Shown one piece after another: positions 1-5,272 of a stretch of DNA of 5,647 nucleotides. The translations under genes were made by a program, and so were the position numbers. This DNA is from Christensenella sp. UBA1224 (GTDB lineage Bacteria > Bacillota > Clostridia > Christensenellales > Aristaeellaceae), in contig DBXA01000186.1 of the NCBI GenBank assembly GCA_002309235.1, positions 2,865 to 8,511 of the forward strand. The letters are read 5' to 3'. Within the stretch, counting starts at the first letter, position 1; every line of letters begins with the position of its first letter. The notes under the pieces are model-generated. The model worked only from the letters and a program-made list of their open reading frames with translations, had not been told where the DNA came from and searched no databases.

Positions 1-47
1 CGGCACCCGACGCACATCCGCATCGGGATCTTCCGTTGTTTCAGCAT
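1..47 (-). CDS. ylxR: YlxR/RnpM family RNA-binding protein, N-terminal fragment (runs off the window)
   Basis: Only the first 15 codons and part of the 16th are present. They read MLKQRKIPMRMCVGC, which matches the start of the YlxR family, where a basic 'RKIPxRxCVxC' segment opens the fold. In Bacillus subtilis this protein (RnpM) is reported to bind RNase P RNA and modulate its activity; that is family knowledge, not visible here. The ATG lies 3 nt after the nusA stop codon. Its Shine-Dalgarno AGAGGA (60-55) sits inside the last nusA codons, 7 nt from the start, which suggests translational coupling to nusA. The position directly after nusA is the standard location of this gene in Bacillota. 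The identification is reasonably firm despite the short fragment, because both motif and context agree. Confidence 0.8.
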   Translation of the reverse strand, partial: MLKQRKIPMRMCVGC

Positions 48-50
48 CGC

Positions 51-1184
51 TTATTCCTCTGTATTATTGTAATCGCCAGTCTCAGGGATCTCAACTTCAT
101 CAAATGCGGCTGCTGATTCCAATATCTGACTCTGGCTCTTGATATCGATCTTCCACCCTGTAAGTTTTGCAGCAAGCCGCACATTCTGCCCTTCCTTACC
201 GATCGCCAGCGACAGCTGGTTATCGGGAACCACTACCAATGCCGCCTTTTCATTCTCTCTCACCGATACGTTCACGACCCTCGCAGGGTTAAGCGCACTT
301 GCGATATACTCGACCGGATCCGGGCTCCACTTAACGATATCGATCTTCTCCGTTTTCAATTCCGCTACGACGTTCTCGACGCGCATGCCTTTGGGGCCGA
401 CGCAGGAGCCGACCGAATCGATAGCCGGATCTGTCGAGAATACACTCATCTTTGTGCGGTATCCGGCCTCACGCGCGATGGATTTGATCTGCACGATACC
501 GGAACGGATCTCACTGACTTCCATTTCAAACAGTCTCTTGACGAGAGATGGATGTGTACGGGAAACGAGTACCTGCGGCCCGCGTACGGACCGGTTCACT
601 TCCAGTACGTAAACCTTCAGATGGTCGTTCACCTCATAAGTCTCACCCGGCATCTGTCCGGAGGGTTCAAGAAGCCCTTCTGTCTTGCCAAGATCCACAT
701 ACACGTTTTTTCCGTCGACGCGCTGAACAATAGCCGTCATGATCTCGTTTTCTTTTTCGATATAATCGTCATAGACCTTCTCGCGTTCAGCCTCATGGAT
801 AAACTGTATGATGCTCTGTTTGGCCGTCTGTGCCGCGATCCTTCCGAAATCGGTAGGTGTGACGGAGGTTTCGATGATATCGCCTATGTTATATCTGCTG
901 TCGATCTTTCTCGCTTCTTCAAGAGAGATCTCAGCAAGCTCATCCGCAACTTCTTCCACGACATTTTTGGCAGCCAGGACCTCCATGATACCGGTAGTCC
1001 TATCTATCGAAGCGCGTACATTGACATTCTTGGAATACTGTTTCTCGTAAGCCTTAATGAGCCCGTTTTCTATCGTAGCCAGCATTTTTTCCTTATCTAT
1101 GCCTCTCTCCTTGCATAGAAGATTGAGCGCATCGAGGAATTCCCTGCCGTTGTCCAGCCTGGGATCCTTCTTTTTTACCGCCAT
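51..1184 (-). CDS. nusA: Transcription termination/antitermination factor NusA
   Basis: NusA is a cytoplasmic RNA polymerase-binding factor that modulates pausing, intrinsic termination and antitermination. The 377 residues show the usual order: N-terminal RNAP-binding domain (about 14-135), S1 domain (about 146-210, ending GPQVLVSRT), KH1 (about 211-290, with VGPKG at 262-266) and KH2 (about 291-350, with IGKEG at 328-332 followed by QNVRLAAKLTGW). It ends in a short acidic tail (361-377) and lacks the C-terminal AR repeats of E. coli NusA, as is normal in Bacillota. The ATG is preceded by a GGGGG Shine-Dalgarno (1197-1193) with an 8-nt spacer. Compared with typical homologues, where the protein opens at the segment matching REFLDALN, there are about 10 extra basic/polar N-terminal residues (MAVKKKDPRLDNG). 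The gene follows rimP by 27 nt and precedes ylxR by 3 nt. Confidence 0.98.
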   Translation of the reverse strand: MAVKKKDPRLDNGREFLDALNLLCKERGIDKEKMLATIENGLIKAYEKQYSKNVNVRASIDRTTGIMEVLAAKNVVEEVADELAEISLEEARKIDSRYNIGDIIETSVTPTDFGRIAAQTAKQSIIQFIHEAEREKVYDDYIEKENEIMTAIVQRVDGKNVYVDLGKTEGLLEPSGQMPGETYEVNDHLKVYVLEVNRSVRGPQVLVSRTHPSLVKRLFEMEVSEIRSGIVQIKSIAREAGYRTKMSVFSTDPAIDSVGSCVGPKGMRVENVVAELKTEKIDIVKWSPDPVEYIASALNPARVVNVSVRENEKAALVVVPDNQLSLAIGKEGQNVRLAAKLTGWKIDIKSQSQILESAAAFDEVEIPETGDYNNTEE

Positions 1185-1211
1185 TGCATAATCCCCCTTT
1201 ATATAAAGACC

Positions 1212-1694
1212 TCAGATCTCATCCTCAAGATCGCTTTCATCGAATTCAACAACAGGGCGCACAGACGCGACTGCCTTACGCTCGAAGGCTTTTTCCTCAC
1301 CCTCTTCGCCCATGATCACGATCTTCTCATAACGCAGACCTATGAGCTCACCCCTGTAAAGCTTGACCCCGTTCTCCGCCTTATACAGCTTGACTTCCAC
1401 AAGAGTACCTTCCGCCCTCGCGAAATCCTTATCCTTTTTCAGAGGCCGGTCTATACCCGGTGAAGACACTTCCATATAATCAAAATCTATATTATCTGTA
1501 TACTTCTGTACCGATTTATGGTAAGTTTCGCAATCGTCGATCGTAATGCCGCCAGGCTTATCGATATAAAAACGTAAAAAGAGCCCCTGCGGCTCACGGG
1601 CAAGCTCTACATCGATGAGTTCAAAGCCCATTCCCACAGCGGTTTCCGCAGCTATCCCTTCAAGAGACAGCAAATCATCCTTTTTTTTGGGCAA
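1212..1694 (-). CDS. rimP: Ribosome maturation factor RimP, TTG start
   Basis: RimP assists assembly of the 30S subunit in the cytoplasm. The 160-residue product has the N-terminal alpha/beta domain (about 8-82) with the family motifs FYIDKPGGITIDDC (42-55) and EVSSPGIDRPL (75-85). A C-terminal SH3-like barrel follows (about 85-150), and the end is acidic. I chose the TTG at 1694 because a perfect GGAGG (1707-1703) lies 8 nt upstream and the resulting protein (MPKKKDDLLSLEG...) matches the family length of about 150-160. An in-frame ATG at 1721 would add MLVCLEDAV, but it has no Shine-Dalgarno and would place the GGAGG inside the coding region. Codons 3-5 contain a run of eight A residues. 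The gene is first in the rimP-nusA-ylxR operon and has its own promoter candidate upstream. Confidence 0.96.
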   Translation of the reverse strand: MPKKKDDLLSLEGIAAETAVGMGFELIDVELAREPQGLFLRFYIDKPGGITIDDCETYHKSVQKYTDNIDFDYMEVSSPGIDRPLKKDKDFARAEGTLVEVKLYKAENGVKLYRGELIGLRYEKIVIMGEEGEEKAFERKAVASVRPVVEFDESDLEDEI

Positions 1695-1697
1695 TAC

Positions 1698-1732
1698 AGC
1701 ATCCTCCAGACAAACAAGCATCCGACAAACAA
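1698..1732 (-). repeat. Imperfect tandem duplication in the rimP leader
   Basis: On the minus strand TTGTTTGTC occurs twice (1732-1724 and 1717-1709, period 15). Each copy is followed by GGATGCT (1723-1717 and 1704-1698). The second copy has an extra TGGA that completes the GGAGG ribosome binding site. The first GGATGCT supplies the competing in-frame ATG at 1721, which therefore looks like a by-product of the duplication rather than a used start. Confidence 0.7.
1703..1707 (-). promoter_or_regulatory. Shine-Dalgarno of rimP that selects the TTG start
   Basis: The minus strand reads GGAGG here, 8 nt before the TTG at 1694-1692. It is the only good ribosome binding site near the rimP N-terminus. 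It lies downstream of the competing ATG at 1721, so it argues for the shorter protein. Confidence 0.85.
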
Positions 1733-1735
1733 ATG

Positions 1736-1758
1736 AAAAAGCCTTTTGACGACTTTTT
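1736..1758 (-). terminator. Weak terminator-like stem overlapping the predicted rimP start site
   Basis: The minus strand can fold AAAAAGTC (1758-1751) against GGCTTTTT (1743-1736), 8 pairs including one G-U, with a 7-nt loop. The 3' arm itself is the U-rich run. It lies 64 nt after the stop codon of the WG-repeat gene. Transcripts reading through from that gene would contain the whole stem, whereas rimP transcripts starting near 1754 would lack part of the 5' arm. The stem has few G-C pairs, so termination would be inefficient at best. Confidence 0.35.
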
Positions 1759-1760
1759 TA

Positions 1761-1789
1761 AGTATATCACAACAATCCCGTGAAAACAA
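1761..1789 (-). promoter_or_regulatory. Extended -10 promoter for the rimP-nusA operon
   Basis: On the minus strand a TATACT hexamer (1766-1761) is preceded by TG one base upstream (1769-1768), giving the extended -10 form TGnTATACT. Exactly 17 nt further upstream is TTGTTT (1789-1784), a weak -35 sharing TTG with the consensus. Transcription would start near 1754, leaving a leader of about 60 nt before the TTG start of rimP. The site lies in the only sizeable intergenic gap of the window, at the boundary between two unrelated gene groups, which supports it. It is a sequence prediction only. Confidence 0.65.
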
Positions 1790-1821
1790 CAAAACTCCTA
1801 TGTTTTAACAAATCATGTCCT

Positions 1822-3066
1822 CTATTGCGAAGAAGGAGAAGCCTTAAAGCTTACGACCTCTTTTCCCGTTGTATCGATAACATATGTCCCCTTCTCGTCA
1901 GTTAGAAAGCAATAGCCGTTTCCAGCCGGCGCTATGCCCAGGCACGGCCGTGAAAAGAGCGGCTTGCCTTTTTCATCGGTAAAGAAGACCATATCATCCG
2001 TCAAACACGCGTAACAGCCGGGAGCAACAGCTTTGACGATCTTCCAGGGACCTGTCAAAAGATTTCCGTCCTTATCGATCACCCTTGAGCAATTGTCATC
2101 TGAAACGATATAACCCCCATTAAAAGCCGAAACAGCTGTCAGACCTTCCGAAGAAGGTGCCTGAAACAGCACATTGCCCTCAGGTGAAACAAGATACGTA
2201 TCTGTTCCGAGTGAGATCAGTGCGCTTGAGGAACCGTCCAGCAAGGTGCCGAAAGCGTGCTCCTGCAGGAATTCGTATACATTTTCGCCTGTATCAAGGT
2301 CCCACATGGATATGCCGTCACTATCCGTGCAAAGCGCATATGGCCCGTTTTCCGAAAGCATTACGGACTCATAGCTGATCGGCAGAACGATCTCTCCCCC
2401 AAGGCCGATGACACCGGTCTTTCCATTGGCTGTTACCGGCGCGTAACCGCTCATGCTGAACATACCCGCATAATTGTACGACGGTTCGGAAAGCCATTCC
2501 CCCCCATAAGTGATATACCCCATAAGTCCTTCCGATGATGTTAAAGGAGAAACACCGTGAACAAACCGGCTGAGTCCATACATGACCTTTATGCCCGTCT
2601 CGATCTCTTTTCCGTTTTTCCTGAGTATATACAGGGTATCTGGCGTAAGATCATTATATCCCGTTTTCAGCGCGGCAAATGTACCCATGCCCGTTGAGAC
2701 AAGAGATGTGTATACCGAGTCGAATATGCGCCGCATATTCGTATCGGCGATCCCCCACAGACTTCCTTCCCTATAGAGTATGCAGCCATCCTCATATACG
2801 AGTTTTTCATATACGCGCCCGTCCACGGATCTTCCTTCACTGTCCAATACGTGCCATCCGGATTCGTCTGCACCGGCGAACAAACCATCACAAAGCCGAA
2901 TGATCGGTGCGTATATACCGGGAGCAGTATATACTTCTCCCTCATCGGAAAAGAGGACATAAAACGCAGCGCTTCCCGCGCAAAAGGTTTCAGCCCCGGC
3001 AGTATTCAGAAAGCAGCAGGTGATCACATATAATAAAATGACCCCGGCGGCAAGTAATCTTCTCAT
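1822..3066 (-). CDS. Exported WG-repeat protein of unknown function
   Basis: The 414-residue product begins with a signal peptide: Arg-Arg at 2-3, a hydrophobic core at about 4-20, and a likely signal peptidase I site after A25 (NTAGA|ET). The mature part is a series of short beta-rich units of the WG/KWG type. The pattern is a small turn with aromatic-Gly or Gly-x-x-aliphatic, then 'D/G-x-x-G-x-x-hydrophobic'. Clear examples are LWGIAD (103-108), LMGYIT (181-186) with YGGEWLSEPSY, and KTGVIGLGGEIVLPISY (216-232); weaker ones are SRVIDKDGNLL (327-337) and TYVIDTTGKEVV (394-405). Such proteins are probably surface or secreted binding scaffolds, but the ligand is unknown. The mature part holds nine cysteines, two forming CYAC (351-354). 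No lipobox, LPXTG motif or C-terminal membrane helix is visible. The ATG follows the GNAT stop by 15 nt with no clear Shine-Dalgarno; an in-frame TAA just upstream excludes a longer form. Confidence 0.85.
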   Translation of the reverse strand: MRRLLAAGVILLYVITCCFLNTAGAETFCAGSAAFYVLFSDEGEVYTAPGIYAPIIRLCDGLFAGADESGWHVLDSEGRSVDGRVYEKLVYEDGCILYREGSLWGIADTNMRRIFDSVYTSLVSTGMGTFAALKTGYNDLTPDTLYILRKNGKEIETGIKVMYGLSRFVHGVSPLTSSEGLMGYITYGGEWLSEPSYNYAGMFSMSGYAPVTANGKTGVIGLGGEIVLPISYESVMLSENGPYALCTDSDGISMWDLDTGENVYEFLQEHAFGTLLDGSSSALISLGTDTYLVSPEGNVLFQAPSSEGLTAVSAFNGGYIVSDDNCSRVIDKDGNLLTGPWKIVKAVAPGCYACLTDDMVFFTDEKGKPLFSRPCLGIAPAGNGYCFLTDEKGTYVIDTTGKEVVSFKASPSSQ

Positions 3067-3081
3067 TTCAGACTTTGGTCT

Positions 3082-3558
3082 TTATAAGACTCGTACCAAT
3101 TCGATCTCGCAGTTTACAGGTATGCCGTTATAGCCTATGACAGGTATCTGAGGCTTCAATTCCCTGTCTCTTTCCACCGCCTGCTGTCTTATCTCAGATA
3201 TCACGAAGCCCCTTTTCTGATAAAAGCGGAGTGCATTCAGGTTATCATTCGTCGTAACGACGCAGATCCTGCGGCATTCATGCTCAACTGCATAACAGAC
3301 CGCAGTCTCTAACAAAAGAGAACCGTGACCGTGATTTTCTATCTTTGAATCTATGGACAGAATCTCAAGTGTGGAATCATCGCAAAGCCTGTAAGTGACG
3401 AGCCCGCACATTTCTCCGTCCTCATAAGCAGCAAAGCCTTCCGTGCAGGTCATATCGATCAATTCCCCGCGTATCGCCATATCTGTTGTAAACCAGTTTT
3501 CTTCGATAAAGCAATTGGCTTCTTTCCTGTTCTCTTCGCTTATCCTTTCAAGTCTCAT
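3082..3558 (-). CDS. GNAT family N-acetyltransferase
   Basis: A 158-residue GNAT enzyme, expected to transfer an acetyl group from acetyl-CoA to an amine; the substrate is not predictable. The acetyl-CoA pyrophosphate loop is ENHGHGS (74-80), with Glu where many GNATs have Arg/Gln. A related small-GNAT subgroup, as I recall it, commonly has ENKGIG here, so Glu is probably normal. Motif B is NDNLNALRFYQKRGF (104-118). The N-terminal FTTDMAIRGELIDMT region and the C-terminal LKPQIPVIGYNGIPV (135-149) also fit that subgroup. I prefer the ATG at 3558, which has GGAG (3570-3567) 8 nt upstream. An in-frame ATG at 3585 would add nine residues (MAEKDGALS) but lacks a ribosome binding site and overlaps a hairpin arm. 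The gene sits between glgA and the WG-repeat gene with short gaps, probably co-transcribed with the latter. Confidence 0.9.
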   Translation of the reverse strand: MRLERISEENRKEANCFIEENWFTTDMAIRGELIDMTCTEGFAAYEDGEMCGLVTYRLCDDSTLEILSIDSKIENHGHGSLLLETAVCYAVEHECRRICVVTTNDNLNALRFYQKRGFVISEIRQQAVERDRELKPQIPVIGYNGIPVNCEIELVRVL

Positions 3559-3566
3559 AGATAAAG

Positions 3567-3570
3567 CTCC
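3567..3570 (-). promoter_or_regulatory. Shine-Dalgarno of the GNAT gene that selects the ATG at 3558
   Basis: The minus strand reads AAGGATGGAG ending at 3567, with GGAG 8 nt before the ATG at 3558-3556. The alternative upstream ATG at 3585 is preceded only by the AT-rich end of a hairpin, so this site decides the start. Confidence 0.7.
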
Positions 3571-3588
3571 ATCCTTCTCAGCCATTAT

Positions 3589-3620
3589 AGAATAACGCCG
3601 GTATCACCCGGCGTTATCCT
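3589..3620 (-). terminator. Strong hairpin after glgA, terminator-like but with a poor U-tract
   Basis: The minus strand folds AGGATAACGCCGG (3620-3608) against CCGGCGTTATTCT (3601-3589), 13 pairs with one G-U, around the 6-nt loop GTGATA. It starts 8 nt after the glgA stop codon, the usual place for an intrinsic terminator. The sequence after the stem, ATAATGG, has no run of U; only the 3' arm itself is U-rich. It could be a partial terminator, an RNA processing or stability element at the 3' end of glgA, or both. The stem is certain as sequence; the function is inferred. Confidence 0.6.
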
Positions 3621-3628
3621 CTGTTGTC

Positions 3629-5236
3629 TCACTGTTCTTTCTTCTTCCTGGTACGCTTAACAGGCTCCTTAGGTGCTGCTGCATCTGTTTCCGCTGTTTT
3701 TTTGCTCCTTCTCTTGGGAGCGGCTTTTTCTGTTTTCTTCTCGGGATCCGCGTCTTTCTTCTCGGAAACCGCATCTTTCTTCTCAGGCCGGCTTGCAGCA
3801 GTATCCATAAGAGAAGAATAGATCTCCATATACTTGCCTGCCGAACGGTCCCATCCGTAACTGCCCTTCATATCCTGAACGGCGATACGGTTGAATATAT
3901 CCCTGTGCGAATGATAGTACATAACAGCGCGCTCGATAACATGCAGCATGTCATGAGCATTATAGTTGAAGAATGTAAAGCCGCTGCCTTCACCCGTAAA
4001 CTCATTGTAGGAGAGCACAGTATCCCTGAGCCCGCCCGTTTCCCTTACGATCGGCAAAGACCCATACCGCATGGCGATCATCTGGCTGAGGCCGCACGGT
4101 TCAAACATGCTGGGCATGAGGAACAGATCGGAACCGGCATAGATACGGTGCGCAAGTCCGTGATTCATCTCAATCCTTGCCGCCACCCTGCCGGAATACT
4201 TCCACTGAGCCCAGGAGAGCAGGTCCGCGTACCTTTCTTCGCCCTTTCCGAGCACCACGAGCTGTACTCCCGTAGCCATTATCTCATCAAGGACTCTTTC
4301 TACAAGGTCAAGGCCTTTCTGTCCGGAAAGCCTGCCGACCATGCCGATGAGCGGTATATCACGGTTCACCTCAAGCCCCAGCTCCTGCTGAAGCGCCAGC
4401 TTGTTTTCTGCCTTCTTTTCAAAAGTATCGGGGGTATACTTCACACTGATCAGAGGATCCTCCGCAGGATCATATTCCGCGACATCTATTCCATTGAGCA
4501 CGCCGTGAAGTACATCTGCCCTCTTCCTCATGAGACCATCCAGTTTCTCTCCATAATAAGCGGATTGTATCTCCTGGGAATAAGTGGGACTTACCGTAGT
4601 GACCGCATCCGAGAAGATGATGCCGCCCTTCATGAAATTGCACTGGCCGTAGAACTCCAGATGATCCGCATCATAAGCCCATCCGCCCAGAGACAAGAGA
4701 TCCTCGATCTCGGCGATCGGGAATATCCCCTGGTACTGGAGATTGTGGATCGTATAGACAGTACGTATGCCTTTATACATGGGCAGCGTCCTGTACTGTG
4801 CCTCCAGCAGGATCGGGATCATACCCGTCTGCCAATCGTGGCAATGCAGGATATCTGGGATAAAATCGATCTGAGGGAGTGCCTCGAGTACCGATCGGCA
4901 GAAGAAAGCAAACCTTTCCCCTTCATCTCCGCCCAAACCATAGATGTACGGCCTGCCGAAATAATACTCGTTATCGATGAAATAGAACGTTACGTCGTTG
5001 AGTACAAGTTTTTCGATCCCGCAATATTGGCGGCGCCAGCCAAGATTTACATAGAAATAGAGCACATGTTCAAGCTGGGAACGCCATTGTGCGCTCATCT
5101 CTCTGTACAAGGGCATGATAACCCTTACATCTGCCCCTGCTTTCTTGAGTTCCTTCGGCAATGCACCTACGACATCCGCAAGACCTCCGGTCTTGGCAAA
5201 AGGTACGCATTCCGACGCCGCAAAAAGTATCTTCAT
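3629..5236 (-). CDS. glgA: Glycogen synthase (ADP-glucose type, GT5) with a basic C-terminal tail
   Basis: GlgA transfers glucose from ADP-glucose to the non-reducing end of an alpha-1,4-glucan, the elongation step of bacterial glycogen synthesis in the cytoplasm. The GT-B fold is complete. The N-terminal domain has KTGGLADV (15-22, with the ADP-glucose-binding Lys15), HCHDWQTG (131-138) and YTIHNLQYQG (161-170). The C-terminal domain has GRLSGQKGLDL (301-311, Arg302 and Lys307) and MFEPCGLSQMIAMRYG (377-392, Glu379). These match the residues important in E. coli GlgA. The enzyme proper ends near 476, the normal family length. It is followed by a 59-residue Lys/Ala/Glu-rich tail (477-535), described separately. 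The ATG has GGAGG (5252-5248) at an 11-nt spacer. No other glg gene lies in the window; the nearest upstream gene, 36 nt away, encodes a repeat protein. Confidence 0.97.
   Translation of the reverse strand: MKILFAASECVPFAKTGGLADVVGALPKELKKAGADVRVIMPLYREMSAQWRSQLEHVLYFYVNLGWRRQYCGIEKLVLNDVTFYFIDNEYYFGRPYIYGLGGDEGERFAFFCRSVLEALPQIDFIPDILHCHDWQTGMIPILLEAQYRTLPMYKGIRTVYTIHNLQYQGIFPIAEIEDLLSLGGWAYDADHLEFYGQCNFMKGGIIFSDAVTTVSPTYSQEIQSAYYGEKLDGLMRKRADVLHGVLNGIDVAEYDPAEDPLISVKYTPDTFEKKAENKLALQQELGLEVNRDIPLIGMVGRLSGQKGLDLVERVLDEIMATGVQLVVLGKGEERYADLLSWAQWKYSGRVAARIEMNHGLAHRIYAGSDLFLMPSMFEPCGLSQMIAMRYGSLPIVRETGGLRDTVLSYNEFTGEGSGFTFFNYNAHDMLHVIERAVMYYHSHRDIFNRIAVQDMKGSYGWDRSAGKYMEIYSSLMDTAASRPEKKDAVSEKKDADPEKKTEKAAPKRRSKKTAETDAAAPKEPVKRTRKKKEQ
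3727..3789 (-). repeat. Three 21-bp tandem repeats encoding xEKKDAx in the GlgA tail
   Basis: Two clear 21-bp units (3789-3769 and 3768-3748) and one degenerate unit (3747-3727) encode consecutive seven-residue blocks centred on EKKDA, EKKDA and EKKTE (residues about 484-503 of GlgA). The shared plus-strand core is TCTTTCTTCTC. The rest of the tail is also basic (APKRRSKK, VKRTRKKKEQ) but not clearly repeated. Confidence 0.75.
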
Positions 5237-5272
5237 AAATGGTCTGTCCTCCGATTATTGTATATTCAGCTT

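Noticed and set aside
552..1118. 188-codon open frame on the plus strand opposite nusA, plus shorter ones at 139-612, 548-733 and 808-1050
   Set aside because: They lie wholly antisense to the conserved nusA gene, show no recognisable motif, and lack convincing ribosome binding sites. They are shadows of nusA codon usage.
1681..1688. Run of eight A (minus strand) in rimP codons 3-5 as a programmed frameshift site
   Set aside because: The frame is intact through the entire conserved protein, and no alternative product or stimulatory structure is evident. It is a lysine-rich N-terminus.
2157..3033. Several open frames on the plus strand, and one in another minus frame (2667-2960), within the WG-repeat gene
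   Set aside because: The WG frame has a signal peptide and repeat pattern spanning the whole region. The others overlap each other, have no family features, and read as out-of-frame translation.
3584..3589. Perfect TATAAT on the minus strand as a promoter for the GNAT gene
   Set aside because: The -35 position falls in the GC-rich hairpin arm (GCCGGG at 17-nt spacing) and no TG extension is present (CTATAAT). It is not called as a promoter on sequence alone.
3082..5236. glgA-GNAT-WG as a new functional system
   Set aside because: Co-direction and short gaps are all that link them. A hairpin separates glgA from the GNAT gene, and no shared motif or pathway is visible. Without conserved neighbourhood data this is not supportable.
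5237..5272. Promoter for glgA in the 36-nt gap after the repeat protein
   Set aside because: AT-rich stretches such as TACAAT occur, but no -35 is found at a suitable distance. Only the ribosome binding site is convincing.
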